64,000 nt of DNA from a virus (IMGVR_UViG_3300036668_000241:1-64000); one strand, 5' to 3'. Counted from the first letter of the stretch, positions 29,167 to 38,040 are shown. Translations and numbers: made by a program. Notes: generated by a model from the letters alone, not told the origin.

Positions 29167-30591
29167 TTATCGAGCAGTAAAAATTTTTCCACCACGGTTA
29201 GGTGGTTTCCCGGAGTCTCTAATGTTTGGGATTCTTCTTGCCGCTGAAGATTTAGCTGTAAGTTTTCCACCAGTAAACCCAGGAGGTGGCTTGATAAGTA
29301 GAGCTGTCATTGCATGGACCAGTGCATCTACTCGGTCAGGAGACTTCTTAGTCTCTTCAGGTATCCACGAAGTCATCTGAGATTCAAGATCTGTAAGATA
29401 TCCAATGTGATGAATTCTTTGTTGTTCGTATGCAAGGACTACAGGTTCTGCTCGTAAAGCTTTTCCATACTTAGAGTGAACTTCTAATACTTTAACTCCA
29501 GGGTCTATTGAGTTAATAGCGTTTCTTACTAATGCTCCACCTTGATTAACTTCAGCAACTACAGGAGCACCCCAACGACGAGCCATCTCTACAACTCTAC
29601 TTGCCCATACTTCAGGGGACCCATGAATAGAAGCATCTTCCATAACCCACGCGTTGCGTTTGTATAAATCTCGATCTGCAGTTGCTGCGCACACAACAAT
29701 TCCACATTCGTCTCGAGGATTCTCTGCTACAGATGGGTCTACTCCAATACATCTAAGAGGTGCGGATGCAGGGAGCATCCCATGACGAGATTCTTCAATC
29801 ATTTCAATTGTCCAGAGTGCTCCTTCAACATCGCTCAGCATTTCTCCATAGAGTTCTTGCTGCGCAAGACGAGTTCCTTCGTAAACACCCATGATTGACT
29901 CAAGGTATGCCTCTGATAGGTTTCCAGCGTTGTCTAGGGTGCTACCTTTTGATATATAAACTTTACCTGTTCTCTCCGACTCTGCTAGTAGTGAATACAG
30001 AATCGGCACACGTTTAGGAGTAGTAGTTGCAATAATTTGCGGGTGTGGGCCAAGACGAGTTGCAACTCGTAAGTTATCCCAAGATGTCATACCTGCTGCG
30101 TCAGGGGACTGTCGCCACGCTGCTAGTTCATCTGCCCATGAATAGTTAGCCTGGACACCACGGAGGCCGTCAGGCTCATCAGCAGTAGCGAGTAGTGCGG
30201 TATTCCCGTTAGGCCATGTAAGACGACGCTTAGAGGGTTCGTAGTGCGGTCTTTCGGAAGGAGGAGATATATCTAATATGCCAGAGTTACCTTCAACGAT
30301 TACATCTCGAACGTCAGCAGCAGTACGAGCAACCAAAAGAAATCTTAATTGACCCTCGTTTGTTAGTTTTGCTCGATCTCGTACCCACTCGGCGGCGGAA
30401 CGTGTTTTTCCGCTTCCACGGCCCGCAAGATAAAGCCATACATTCCAGTCAAATCCGTCAGGAGGACGTTGCTCTGGACGCGCCCATGCAGACCAATCCC
30501 ACATAAGCGCATCCATATCGACACCAGCAAGAATCGCTTCTCGTTCTTCTTTAGGCAGTGAGGCAAGCTGCTCCATCATGCTTTGGGCCAT
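29167..30591 (-). CDS. terL: Terminase large subunit
   Basis: 474 residues. The ATPase domain has Walker A GRGSGKT (57-63) and a Walker B region YSWADE (150-155), with ATTTPK as the coupling motif. The C-terminal RNase H-like nuclease shows D285 (IGVDPS), E347 (VAEVNQGG) and D422 (DRVDALVHA). It belongs to the Terminase_6-like group. The enzyme packages DNA into the prohead and cuts concatemers. It lies 8 nt downstream of a small HTH protein, a possible small subunit. It converges on the primase gene with only 26 bp between them and no obvious terminator. Confidence 0.95.
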   Translation of the reverse strand: MAQSMMEQLASLPKEEREAILAGVDMDALMWDWSAWARPEQRPPDGFDWNVWLYLAGRGSGKTRSAAEWVRDRAKLTNEGQLRFLLVARTAADVRDVIVEGNSGILDISPPSERPHYEPSKRRLTWPNGNTALLATADEPDGLRGVQANYSWADELAAWRQSPDAAGMTSWDNLRVATRLGPHPQIIATTTPKRVPILYSLLAESERTGKVYISKGSTLDNAGNLSEAYLESIMGVYEGTRLAQQELYGEMLSDVEGALWTIEMIEESRHGMLPASAPLRCIGVDPSVAENPRDECGIVVCAATADRDLYKRNAWVMEDASIHGSPEVWASRVVEMARRWGAPVVAEVNQGGALVRNAINSIDPGVKVLEVHSKYGKALRAEPVVLAYEQQRIHHIGYLTDLESQMTSWIPEETKKSPDRVDALVHAMTALLIKPPPGFTGGKLTAKSSAARRIPNIRDSGKPPNRGGKIFTAR

Positions 30592-30599
30592 ATCACCTA

Positions 30600-31070
30600 C
30601 TACTGATCTGCAAAGTCTCTTCTTTGTAGACTTCTCTGTACCCCATAGTATAGCGGAGCAGCGGAGCTGAGGCCCATACCACGAGCGATAGCAGCTAGAG
30701 ATACTCCTGATTCGTACTCATGAGCAATGGAATTATGGTACTCCTCTGCTGTCCCACTTTTTGCTGCCTTAATTCTATTAATTGATTCTTCTATATTTTC
30801 AGTTTTTGATTTACTTTTTGGCTTAACAGAAGATACAACTACATGCTGCATCATAATTCTTCGACGAATCCCAGCGTAAGCAACATTTAATTCTTTAGAA
30901 AGCACTGGGAGACTGCCACCCTTATTATAAAATTCAGTTAAAAGTCTTGTGTACTCCCGGCTAGCTATATGTGCTGGGGTGGTTTGATTTCTTGATCCGT
31001 ATGCTTTTTTTGCTAGAGTTAGTAGTGGCTCTATTTTAGATTTATATTCTTCTACGAGTTCCGTATTCAC
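30600..31070 (-). CDS. HTH protein upstream of terL (candidate terminase small subunit)
   Basis: 156 residues from a GTG start with AAAGGA 6 nt upstream. Two predicted helix-turn-helix units are visible: GGSLPVLSKELNVAYAGIRR near 51-70 and SGVSLAAIARGMGLSSAAPL in the C-terminal third, joined by a Lys/Ser-rich linker. A DNA-binding protein immediately before terL is often the small terminase subunit that recognises pac or cos. A regulator role cannot be excluded. A second TerS-like candidate exists at 56720. Confidence 0.6.
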   Translation of the reverse strand: MNTELVEEYKSKIEPLLTLAKKAYGSRNQTTPAHIASREYTRLLTEFYNKGGSLPVLSKELNVAYAGIRRRIMMQHVVVSSVKPKSKSKTENIEESINRIKAAKSGTAEEYHNSIAHEYESGVSLAAIARGMGLSSAAPLYYGVQRSLQRRDFADQ

Positions 31071-31105
31071 TGTGTATCCTTTCGTCTTTATTAGGTCGAA
31101 TGTGA

Positions 31106-31134
31106 ATCATACCTCAGGGGTGTTAGGCAGTCAA
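31106..31134 (-). promoter_or_regulatory. Promoter for the terminase operon
   Basis: Minus strand TTGACT, 17-nt spacer, TATGAT, located 36 nt before the GTG start of the HTH protein. It lies just downstream of the terminator that ends the thyX operon, as expected for an independent unit. Confidence 0.65.
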
Positions 31135-31142
31135 CTTACATC

Positions 31143-31165
31143 AAAAAACCCCCGTAAAGGGGGGT
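31143..31165 (-). terminator. Rho-independent terminator of the thyX operon
   Basis: Minus strand ACCCCC, 6-nt loop, GGGGGT followed by TTTTTT. It closes the transcription unit running leftward from 33095. The remaining ~115 bp up to 31283 contains no gene I can support. Confidence 0.85.
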
Positions 31166-31282
31166 AAATTGACTAATGAAGGTATGTATCAAGTTAGGAC
31201 CTCTGCGTCAGGCCCACCTTGAAAAATCTAGTGAACCACCTCCTACGACGCGAAAGTAACTAAAGAAATAGTACCATTGGAC

Positions 31283-31732
31283 TCACTCCTCTACCTTTTT
31301 GAAGAGTTCGTATATTCGGTCCAATTCTTCCGTGATCTTTATGGCATGTGGATTTTCTGGTTGATCCCTAAGGAATTTTACGAGTAGGTCTCCAACCGAG
31401 GGCTGAACAAACTGCAAATATTCTCCAGTTTCGCCCCAGAAAGTGATTATACTTCCCTCATCAAGAGAGCCATCTGGCAAGTTTTTATCACGTTTTAGAC
31501 AATAAAAAAACATGAAAATTCTTTCTTTAAAAGACATCTTAAAAATCATACTTTGTTTTTTGGTTCCAGTAAGGAAACTCCACCCCTGTAGAAACCGATA
31601 TTTCAATGTTTGATGTGTGTAATAGTCAGTGCTAAATCTAATACTCTCAATGTGCGTTTTGTTTGTAAAGATCCAGTCTCTATGTACAAAATGATTTGCT
31701 GAGAAATCTAAGTAATCTAAACCCTTGCTCAT
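31283..31732 (-). CDS. Hypothetical protein
   Basis: 149 residues, not recognised. It is rich in aromatic and basic residues (FSANHFVHRDWIF, FKERIFMFFYCLKRD) and ends in a helical acidic tail. Its start overlaps the thyX stop by 4 bp (ATGA type), so it is co-translated with thyX and may serve nucleotide metabolism or host takeover. No metal-binding or catalytic motif is apparent. Confidence 0.7.
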   Translation of the reverse strand: MSKGLDYLDFSANHFVHRDWIFTNKTHIESIRFSTDYYTHQTLKYRFLQGWSFLTGTKKQSMIFKMSFKERIFMFFYCLKRDKNLPDGSLDEGSIITFWGETGEYLQFVQPSVGDLLVKFLRDQPENPHAIKITEELDRIYELFKKVEE

Positions 31733-32442
31733 GGTGCAACCCTTCCATTTGCTGCAAATGCTGCATAAGTTATTGGCATATGCTCTTTTAAAATCTCTTC
31801 GTAACGTTCTGCAACCATTTCGATCTCGCGCTGGGGATAGGACGGAAAGTGTGAGCCCTCCACATGCTGTCGTAAACTAAGAAAATTCATAAGTGCTCGA
31901 GCATTCATAGTTACATACGCACTTGAGTATATATTTAGAGGCAGCGCTATACGAGCCACCTCTTTAGCGATTCCGTTGGCTAAGAGTTGTTCATAGTTTT
32001 GATAGGCATCTATACACTGCTTCTCAAAAAGAACCTTAGTCATTGCGTATTGATCGTTAGTGCCCTCTATAAACTGATAGTGACCCGTTTTACCAATCTG
32101 CTGAAGGTTGCGTTCCCGCGCAGGAATGTAAAACTCTGGCTTTAAGACTGCATATCTACCGGACTCTTCGTTGTAACTTGCAATCCGGTGCCGCATGTGT
32201 TCGCGCCATACGAAAATAGGGGCTTTGACATAAAATGTAAAGTATGAATGCTCAAAGGGGCTTCCGTGGCGATCACGCATTAGGTAGTTGATTAGCCCTG
32301 AAATCTTTGCTTCATCCTGTGTAACATCTTTTGAGGCTTCACCTTTTGTACTTACCCAAGCGGCTCTTGCTACATCTATATCTTGTGCGCTATATTTAAT
32401 GAGCTCTACTATAACTTCCGAGCTATATTGAACGGATTGCAC
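31729..32442 (-). CDS. thyX: Flavin-dependent thymidylate synthase ThyX
   Basis: Methylates dUMP to dTMP using methylene-tetrahydrofolate with FAD and NADPH. The signature R-H-R-x-x-S-x-N-E-x-S-x-R-Y is present (RHRIASYNEESGRY, about 84-97). The end has LRQHVEGSHFPSYPQREIE. I prefer the GTG at 32442 because GGAGG lies 6 nt upstream and the protein then begins QSVQYSSEVIVELIKYSAQD like the family. The ATG at 32505 would add 21 residues and overlap more of the upstream gene. It gives the phage its own thymidine supply, together with the class II ribonucleotide reductase further right. Confidence 0.95.
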   Translation of the reverse strand: MQSVQYSSEVIVELIKYSAQDIDVARAAWVSTKGEASKDVTQDEAKISGLINYLMRDRHGSPFEHSYFTFYVKAPIFVWREHMRHRIASYNEESGRYAVLKPEFYIPARERNLQQIGKTGHYQFIEGTNDQYAMTKVLFEKQCIDAYQNYEQLLANGIAKEVARIALPLNIYSSAYVTMNARALMNFLSLRQHVEGSHFPSYPQREIEMVAERYEEILKEHMPITYAAFAANGRVAP

Positions 32443-32725
32443 TAAGTTCCTCCATAAGTGATTCGTTTTCTTTTTCTGAGCCCTTGTTTCGTTTAGTTTC
32501 TGCACGTTGCGAAGCCTTGGTAATAACTTTTTCTAGTGTTTTTACAGCCTCTACTAACTCAACAGAGTCGTTACTAAAAGTAAAGTATTCGAAAGTAGCT
32601 TGAACCACTACCACTTCATTGCTAACTGAGCCGTCAGGGTACTCTAGAAATTTAACGGAGTCAATACGTTCTAACTTCAACAACTCTGGACTGCCAGGTT
32701 TTGGCTGTCTATATTTAGATCCCAC
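32423..32725 (-). CDS. Hypothetical protein
   Basis: 100 residues. The first half is predicted beta strand and the second half is a charged helix ending in a coiled coil (KASQRAETKRNKGSEKENES). It overlaps both neighbours by about 10-20 nt, so it belongs to the thyX operon. Not recognised. Confidence 0.6.
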   Translation of the reverse strand: MGSKYRQPKPGSPELLKLERIDSVKFLEYPDGSVSNEVVVVQATFEYFTFSNDSVELVEAVKTLEKVITKASQRAETKRNKGSEKENESLMEELSAIRSI

Positions 32726-33095
32726 TGTCTTGTTCCTCTCTTATCGGATACATTTCTGCCATTCTTTTTGCTAGTTCTCGCATTTCTTCTATCGCTTCAG
32801 GAGTGTCTTTACCGTTTGACATTTCTTTCTGATGCCACTCTCTAACTGTTGCTAGGGCTTCAGCAGTAGAGGTCCATTCTTGCGAGCGTCCCTCAGTGCA
32901 GAATACAGAAGAGCAGATAGTGATGCTTTTAAATTTTATCGTACCCCCATCCTCTCTGTCCCAGACGTCCCCGTAGTCTACAGAAATATACCCCTCAGCA
33001 GACTTGCAAAAGGACTCGTACAGAAAGTAATGATTGTAGGACTCGCGCAAAAGTCTTTCAATTTCTTTAATGTCTTCATACTCTTCTGGCGTCAT
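32715..33095 (-). CDS. Hypothetical protein
   Basis: 126 residues, acidic, with a helical start (MTPEEYEDIKEIERLLRESY) and a helical end. It is the first gene of the thyX operon. Its 57-bp upstream region contains a short palindrome (CTACCGTATGGTAG at 33105-33118) shared with the divergent gene at 33152, a possible operator. Not recognised. Confidence 0.6.
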   Translation of the reverse strand: MTPEEYEDIKEIERLLRESYNHYFLYESFCKSAEGYISVDYGDVWDREDGGTIKFKSITICSSVFCTEGRSQEWTSTAEALATVREWHQKEMSNGKDTPEAIEEMRELAKRMAEMYPIREEQDSGI

Positions 33096-33115
33096 GAGGA
33101 TAGACTACCGTATGG

Positions 33116-33145
33116 TAGACAAGAAATACTAGGGCCGTGTATAGT
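33116..33145 (+). promoter_or_regulatory. Leaderless promoter
   Basis: TAGACA, 18-nt spacer, TATAGT, ending 6 nt before the ATG at 33152. Transcription would start at or within a base of the ATG, so no Shine-Dalgarno is needed, and none is present. Confidence 0.65.
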
Positions 33146-33151
33146 TTTTCT

Positions 33152-33403
33152 ATGACATACTTTCAGATTGAAGATACTAAGTGGGCCGATGGTTTACAGT
33201 CTGGCCTTGAAGAATATATGATGACACTGCAAGAAAGTGCTTATGCCGAGGAAGAAAGGGAAGAGATCGAAGAGGTAGAGACAGCCTCTGGAATAGCCTT
33301 CTGTGGGTGCGACACTTGCTACTACCGAGAGATTCTCTGCTATCTAACTCCTCGCATTCTTGAAGGTGGAGCAGAGGGAAAAGTAACTCTTACGGATGGC
33401 TAG
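33152..33403 (+). CDS. Small acidic Cys-containing protein
   Basis: 83 residues from the ATG at 33152. An upstream GTG at 33137 is ignored because it lies inside the -10 region. The middle is strongly acidic (AEEEREEIEEVET) and the end contains CGCDTCYYREIL, a tight C-x-C-x-x-C cluster that may bind zinc. It overlaps the next small Cys/His-rich gene by 8 nt. Function unknown. Confidence 0.65.
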   Translation: MTYFQIEDTKWADGLQSGLEEYMMTLQESAYAEEEREEIEEVETASGIAFCGCDTCYYREILCYLTPRILEGGAEGKVTLTDG

Positions 33404-33587
33404 GCTATTTGGCTGGTGTATGGACAATCATCATGAAGGATGCAGGACTCATTACCGAGACCTGTATGAACCTGAGAAAATTATTGAATGCGAGTGCGAG
33501 TGTCACGTAGGCAAAAAGAAGAGACCACTCCCAGAACCACATATCCCTCCTAAAGAACAAAAACTTCCTAGAAGATCCTCTCGTTGA
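33396..33587 (+). CDS. Cys/His-rich microprotein
   Basis: 63 residues. The pattern C-x-x-x-x-H-x-x-C...C-x-C-x-C-H (CMDNHHEGC, CECECH) is common among tiny actinobacteriophage proteins and probably coordinates zinc. A Lys/Pro-rich tail follows. It is translated with the preceding gene (8-nt overlap) and converges with the minus-strand fibre gene, 9 nt away. Confidence 0.65.
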   Translation: MARLFGWCMDNHHEGCRTHYRDLYEPEKIIECECECHVGKKKRPLPEPHIPPKEQKLPRRSSR

Positions 33588-33596
33588 TATCTACAA

Positions 33597-35324
33597 TTAT
33601 CCCATGTTGTAGTAAGTGATACGGGATACGCCAGTAATAGCGATAATTCCCGCTGCCGTGATAACCGTGAGGTTCTGGTAAGTAGCAACATGCGAACCGG
33701 GGTTTTGTGGAGCGAGAGCAGCCGCACCGATGAGGCTCAATGTTGCGCCAGAATCCGATCCTGCAACCGCAGCGCCGTAAGTGTACGCAGTGGGGATAGC
33801 CGCAATACCAACCTGATTTGCAGTCAGCATAAGAATCTTGGCAGGAACACCGCCACCAAACGGATCAGCAAGACCAACGCGACCAGCAGCGTTCGGCACA
33901 GTCGTACCAGTCGTAATAACAGCGCCGTTGGCTTTCAGCCAAGTGATTGTTGCAGCCGTATCCCTAATCTTGTCTACGGCAACTGTCGAGTTAAATATTG
34001 CTCCCTTCGCAGCCGTAGATCCGAACATGGCAGCACGATCAGCATCCGTAGCAGTAGCGCCAATCAGTCTTGTCATGGCTGCATTAGAACCAGCAAGAGC
34101 ACCGATAGCAACCGGCTCAGAAAGAGCAATAGCGAAGTTCCCAGCGTTACCAATTAGTGAAGTAATCGCGGTCGCGCTGCCAGCGAAGGCACTCATAACA
34201 GCAGCGTTACTTGCAACAAGTGCAAAGTTTGCGTGAGTTGCAAGGCTGTTCAACGCAGCAAGTGAACCACCAATTGCAGTGGCAAGAATCGGATTCGTTA
34301 AGGCAACCGTCAGGTTTCCATGAACAGCGAGTGCTTCAATACTAGCTGGTACAGCAGCAATTGCATTGACAATAGTGTTGCTAGGGAACACCAAAGACAA
34401 GTTCGGGCTTGTTGCTAGATATAGCATTGCGGTTGTGTCCGTTGCCATAAGTTGAGCAGCAGCAGGATTAGCAACAACTTTCCCCAGTTCGCTTGAACTG
34501 TCAATAATTGAGTTGACGCTAGGGAACGCACCAATAAGACCGGCGAGGCTAACAATTGCGGCAGGTCGCACATTTGAAAATTGACCTGAGCCTCTAAAGT
34601 TTGTCCAAGCAGTTCCATCGTTGTAGATTGCAGACATAGCAACCGGGCTGGCACTAATGGCTGACATACCGACAGCGCTTGGAGTTATCTGCCCCATTGC
34701 TATCGTGTTTTGGGCCACGATAGCCATTGCAGAGGATGATCCAGCCACGATAGCAATAGAAGTCGCATCTGCTGCAACGTCACTCATCATACTGCCACTA
34801 TTAGCCATCAAAGCAACGGTTGGTGAACTAGCAACAACTGCCTCCATAGCAGGTCGGGAATTAGAAACGAGGTTGTTAGCAGGCCCGTTAGCAATAAGCA
34901 AAGACATTGATGCGAAAGGCGCGGTTCCCGCTAAAGTTTCAACCACATTTTTCACGTTAGTTTCATAATGAGCGCCCCCAGTAAACTGAAACCACGAAAT
35001 AGGATTTGCTTCAATCACCGTCAACGTTGCAAGGCTAGTCGAAACCGTACCAACAGCAGTACTGTTAGCGATAATTGCCTGCGACGCAATACTGTTTTCA
35101 GTCGAAGCCTCAGCAAAAACTGCTTCACGGGCAATAGGACTAGCGACAATAGCCGTAACCGTATTGCCACTTGCAGCAATGCGTCTAGCTTGACCGCGCA
35201 TAGAAAGCAGAACCTTGAACTCGGCTAGTCGTCCACCATCAGTAAGAGAAGTTTGAAGTTGGGCACCTGAGTGCGTTCCACCTTCAACTGCGTTTAGCAG
35301 TCTAATTGCGCGTAACATTCCCAT
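33597..35324 (-). CDS. Alanine/serine repeat virion protein
   Basis: 575 residues built from degenerate repeats of about 11 residues of the form A-x-x-A-x-x-x-I-x-A-S/N, for example VGMSAISASPVAMSAIYNDG. These are interrupted by three short non-repetitive beta segments with WFQFTGGAHYETN- and GTAWTNFRGSG-like text. It has no collagen repeats. Such Ala/Ser-rich helical or solenoid repeats occur in phage tail fibres; I cannot assign a specific family. It is the last gene of a leftward fibre cluster that starts at 37954, with GGAGA 5 nt before its ATG. Confidence 0.65.
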   Translation of the reverse strand: MGMLRAIRLLNAVEGGTHSGAQLQTSLTDGGRLAEFKVLLSMRGQARRIAASGNTVTAIVASPIAREAVFAEASTENSIASQAIIANSTAVGTVSTSLATLTVIEANPISWFQFTGGAHYETNVKNVVETLAGTAPFASMSLLIANGPANNLVSNSRPAMEAVVASSPTVALMANSGSMMSDVAADATSIAIVAGSSSAMAIVAQNTIAMGQITPSAVGMSAISASPVAMSAIYNDGTAWTNFRGSGQFSNVRPAAIVSLAGLIGAFPSVNSIIDSSSELGKVVANPAAAQLMATDTTAMLYLATSPNLSLVFPSNTIVNAIAAVPASIEALAVHGNLTVALTNPILATAIGGSLAALNSLATHANFALVASNAAVMSAFAGSATAITSLIGNAGNFAIALSEPVAIGALAGSNAAMTRLIGATATDADRAAMFGSTAAKGAIFNSTVAVDKIRDTAATITWLKANGAVITTGTTVPNAAGRVGLADPFGGGVPAKILMLTANQVGIAAIPTAYTYGAAVAGSDSGATLSLIGAAALAPQNPGSHVATYQNLTVITAAGIIAITGVSRITYYNMG

Positions 35325-35336
35325 TTACTTCTCCTA

Positions 35337-35936
35337 TTATTTAGCAACGAAGAAAGCAGACAGCCTGCTCACTTCATCTTCATCTAGTTCATCACGGATA
35401 GAACTTTCAATTAAATCGTTTGCACTCAACCAATCGAAAGCGGGAACGGCAAGCAACCACTGACCTGAATCGTCCGAAGCCGTAAAGCACGTTTCATCGT
35501 CGTCCGGTTCAAGTGTTGAAGCAATGAACTGAAACAATCCTATACCCTCTACAACCGTAGAGTCATCTGCCAGGGGTGCAGGAACACCAATAACTCTCAA
35601 GCTTGATCTGTCTTCATAGGCCAAATATCGCAATGAAGTAGGCGCACTGAGAACAACAATGTCGCCCTCACCCAAAAGGTTAATTGTGTTAATGCTTTTT
35701 AGATTTATTCCTGAAACTAAATTAGCCTGTTTTAAGTTAAGTGCATTTTGTGCAGCAACACTGACCGGCTTATTAGAATCTGTCGTGTTGTCCACAAGGT
35801 TCAATGCATCAACACGGTTCTTCGTCGCCAACGCTGCCGCCTGCGCGTTAGTGGTAATCAGTTGATTAGCAATAACAGCGTTAGTTTGAGCAGTAACTGC
35901 CGTGGTTAGAAGGGCTACTTCTTGCTCGATACTCAT
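35337..35936 (-). CDS. Tail-fibre protein with coiled-coil N-terminus
   Basis: 199 residues. The N-terminal 45 residues form heptads rich in Ala, Thr and Leu. The middle carries LVSGINLKSINTINLLGEGD, which matches the phage tail-fibre motif 'LVSGxNIKTINGxSLLGSGD'. A globular C-terminus with LAYEDRSSLRVIGV follows. It overlaps the preceding gene by 4 bp. Probably a minor fibre or chaperone-like connector. Confidence 0.75.
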   Translation of the reverse strand: MSIEQEVALLTTAVTAQTNAVIANQLITTNAQAAALATKNRVDALNLVDNTTDSNKPVSVAAQNALNLKQANLVSGINLKSINTINLLGEGDIVVLSAPTSLRYLAYEDRSSLRVIGVPAPLADDSTVVEGIGLFQFIASTLEPDDDETCFTASDDSGQWLLAVPAFDWLSANDLIESSIRDELDEDEVSRLSAFFVAK

Positions 35937-36145
35937 GCGTGGCCTCCGGTGAGATGATTAACAAAAAAAGTGTTCGTAGTTATTAGTGATGTTGCCATTT
36001 GAGTCAGTGGAACCTGTGAAGCGTTCTCAGATAACAGTACAGCGGAAGCAATTCTACTTTCAAGGGCCAGTTGAGCAGTAACAACAGTATCAAGCAGCTC
36101 AGTTGTCTGCGTTGTTAGGCTTACGAGGGACGCTTCGATAGTCAT
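35933..36145 (-). CDS. Short coiled-coil fibre subunit
   Basis: 70 residues. The sequence TIEASLVSLTTQTTELLDTV is a paralogue of the start of the following 199-aa protein. It is almost entirely helical, likely trimeric, and lacks a globular tip. It could be an N-terminal remnant or an adaptor. Confidence 0.6.
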   Translation of the reverse strand: MTIEASLVSLTTQTTELLDTVVTAQLALESRIASAVLLSENASQVPLTQMATSLITTNTFFVNHLTGGHA

Positions 36146-36355
36146 TTATGCACCTCTCGATTGTAGGATAAGTCTTTGTGTCTGTATTAGGTTTGATGCC
36201 TGCCATATTCGATACTCGTCTGACAGGTAGGTCCAACCATGTACGCCATACACTCCAGACTTTTGATCTACAGTGTCAAAGTACATCCACCCTTCTTCAG
36301 GACTGGCAGGAGGTTGAGAGACTAAAGCTAGTTTTAATGCGTTAAAGAACCTCAT
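36146..36355 (-). CDS. Small fibre-associated protein
   Basis: 69 residues. The core SQPPASPEEGWMYFDTVDQKSGVYG... is the GW-x-Y-F/N-D/T-x-x-x-x-x-x-x-Y module used by phage fibres, without any stalk. It overlaps the upstream gene by 4 bp (ATGA). Probably a virion protein of the same cluster. Confidence 0.6.
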   Translation of the reverse strand: MRFFNALKLALVSQPPASPEEGWMYFDTVDQKSGVYGVHGWTYLSDEYRIWQASNLIQTQRLILQSRGA

Positions 36356-37152
36356 CCGACCACCGAAACTCTAAATGTGCCTGAAGCCTGAGTTTCGGCT
36401 GCAACGACGGTGACTGTATTAATTCCAGTAACCGTGGCATTTAAATCTACAAGCTCTCCGGTATCTATCAATCGACACATAATAAGTACATCAAGTGAGT
36501 TTAGCCCGTGGGTTACGGTTACTGGTGTTCCTCCAGTAAGCGTTCCTATGTTTATTGCATATTTCCCAGTTGCGCCAATCTGTTGGCGAGTTGTTTTTAT
36601 TCCTAGTTCGCTAACCGTTATAGAGGAATCTTCAGCAAGAACGGAAAATACGTTTGCAGACGAAATAAGTCCGTTTCCGGTGGAGTATGTCTGCCCCGCT
36701 CCAAAACGTACCCATTCTATTGAAGTAACTCCGATAGTAATGTTGACAGACGTTTGCGTAAATGCCTCGTTAGTGCCAATTGTTCCAGAAGTAATCAGAA
36801 CAGTTGCACCTTTAAGCTCAGCAGGAGTATCAGCGTCAACGCTACGAGTGGGAGCTCCAGTGGCATTTACTGTGTAGATACCGTTTTCTACGTTATTAGC
36901 TTGTGTTTTTATGAGAATACGGTCACCCGTTGTTAGACTAACTCCGTCAATAAACTGACCGTCGGTATAGCTAGTTGTCAAATCTCCGTCAGAAGTAGTG
37001 GCTACTCGCACTGAAGTCTTCCACGATAGACCCGCCGCGATATTGTCTACATATTGTTTGTTAGCAGCATCAGTACCAGTAGAAGGGTCAGCGACGTTAA
37101 TACCTTTTTGATTTCTAAGGTCTACTCCATTAAAAAATTTAGATGCAGCCAT
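36352..37152 (-). CDS. Tail-fibre protein
   Basis: 266 residues. The N-terminal FFNGVDLRNQKGINVADPST and DAANKQYVDN are hallmarks of phage tail-fibre shaft proteins. The middle contains TGDRILIKTQANNVENGIY, another repeated fibre element. The C-terminus (GTPVTVTHGLNSLDVLIMCR, ASGTFRVSVVG) is a small beta domain also found at fibre tips. Start and stop overlap the neighbours by 1-4 nt. Confidence 0.85.
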   Translation of the reverse strand: MAASKFFNGVDLRNQKGINVADPSTGTDAANKQYVDNIAAGLSWKTSVRVATTSDGDLTTSYTDGQFIDGVSLTTGDRILIKTQANNVENGIYTVNATGAPTRSVDADTPAELKGATVLITSGTIGTNEAFTQTSVNITIGVTSIEWVRFGAGQTYSTGNGLISSANVFSVLAEDSSITVSELGIKTTRQQIGATGKYAINIGTLTGGTPVTVTHGLNSLDVLIMCRLIDTGELVDLNATVTGINTVTVVAAETQASGTFRVSVVG

Positions 37153-37613
37153 TATGAGAATATAACCTCTCCTACTTGTGGTGTTGCAAATGAAATATAT
37201 GAAGTATTAATGTCAATGTGATTTATTGGGACCCCAATAACTTCTCCCTCTAGGATAACAGAAACGTTAGGTATCTTTCCGAGATTATGCACTATCGTCC
37301 AATCGCCAGATGCCAGCGATTGAATATGTTTGTAGTAAAAAATTGGGCCTGGAATACCCTGTATTCCCTGCTCACCCAAAAGACCTTCAGGCCCTATCGG
37401 ACCATCAAATCCACGTAGCCCTACACCAGCGAATACTTCAATAATATTATTAATTGACTCTACTGTTACCATGCTAATCTCAGTGGGTATCTCTACAAGA
37501 TTTGTTTCAATACTAACCTCAACGGAAGTGTTTGACTCGGGAGTTATCTCTACAAGATTTGTTTCAGTATTGACCTCAACCAAAGGTGTTAAATCGTCAG
37601 TGTTGAATGACAT
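37152..37613 (-). CDS. Tail-fibre protein with a short collagen segment
   Basis: 153 residues. The N-terminal half has a threefold repeat of V-E-V/I-x-T-E-T-N-L-V-E-I, a possible beta-solenoid or coiled region. A short collagen-like stretch (LRGFDGPIGPEGLLGEQG) follows, then the C-terminal domain GDWTIVHNLGKIPNVSVILE, typical of phage receptor or fibre tips. It shares one base with the next gene (TAATG). Confidence 0.8.
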   Translation of the reverse strand: MSFNTDDLTPLVEVNTETNLVEITPESNTSVEVSIETNLVEIPTEISMVTVESINNIIEVFAGVGLRGFDGPIGPEGLLGEQGIQGIPGPIFYYKHIQSLASGDWTIVHNLGKIPNVSVILEGEVIGVPINHIDINTSYISFATPQVGEVIFS

Positions 37614-37615
37614 TT

Positions 37616-37954
37616 TTATGCACTTCTAACTGTAAAATCTCCACGAACAATTCGCTCTTGTATGCCAGAGCTTTCCGTAAACTCCAAAGCGTATGTATAT
37701 TTCCCCTCCGGCAAATTACTCATGACTGATGGCGGAATATTGATAGAAACAGTGCCTCGAGCACCGTCAATATCTATGTAGTCACTTGTCGATATTTCTA
37801 AAAGAATTTGCCCGGATACTTCCTTGATAGCCATATATGCAGTGGTATCTGTGATAACAATGGTACGCCGTTTAGAGTCTTTTCTAACTAGTGCACGAGA
37901 AAAAGTCATGCCAAAATCAGCTATGAAGTTATGTGATCCAGCCAGAGCAGCCAA
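37616..37954 (-). CDS. Phage tail protein (first gene of the second fibre cluster)
   Basis: 112 residues from a TTG start with AAGGAG 6 nt upstream. It is a compact beta protein (RRTIVITDTTAYMAIKEVSG, GKYTYALEFTESSGIQERIV) resembling the small immunoglobulin-like or BppU-like modules that phages place before fibre genes. It starts the leftward unit 37954-33597. Assignment is by pattern only. Confidence 0.65.
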   Translation of the reverse strand: MAALAGSHNFIADFGMTFSRALVRKDSKRRTIVITDTTAYMAIKEVSGQILLEISTSDYIDIDGARGTVSINIPPSVMSNLPEGKYTYALEFTESSGIQERIVRGDFTVRSA

Positions 37955-38010
37955 AGAATTCTCCTTTTTAGAGCTCAGCCTTACATTATGCCATGAAATA
38001 CGTAAACCTA

Positions 38011-38040
38011 TTCACATACAAGAGTGTGTTGGGGTAGGCT
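38011..38040 (+). promoter_or_regulatory. Leaderless promoter
   Basis: TTCACA, 18-nt spacer, TAGGCT, ending 6 nt before the ATG at 38047. Same layout as the promoters before 33152, 53749 and 58134. Confidence 0.65.
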
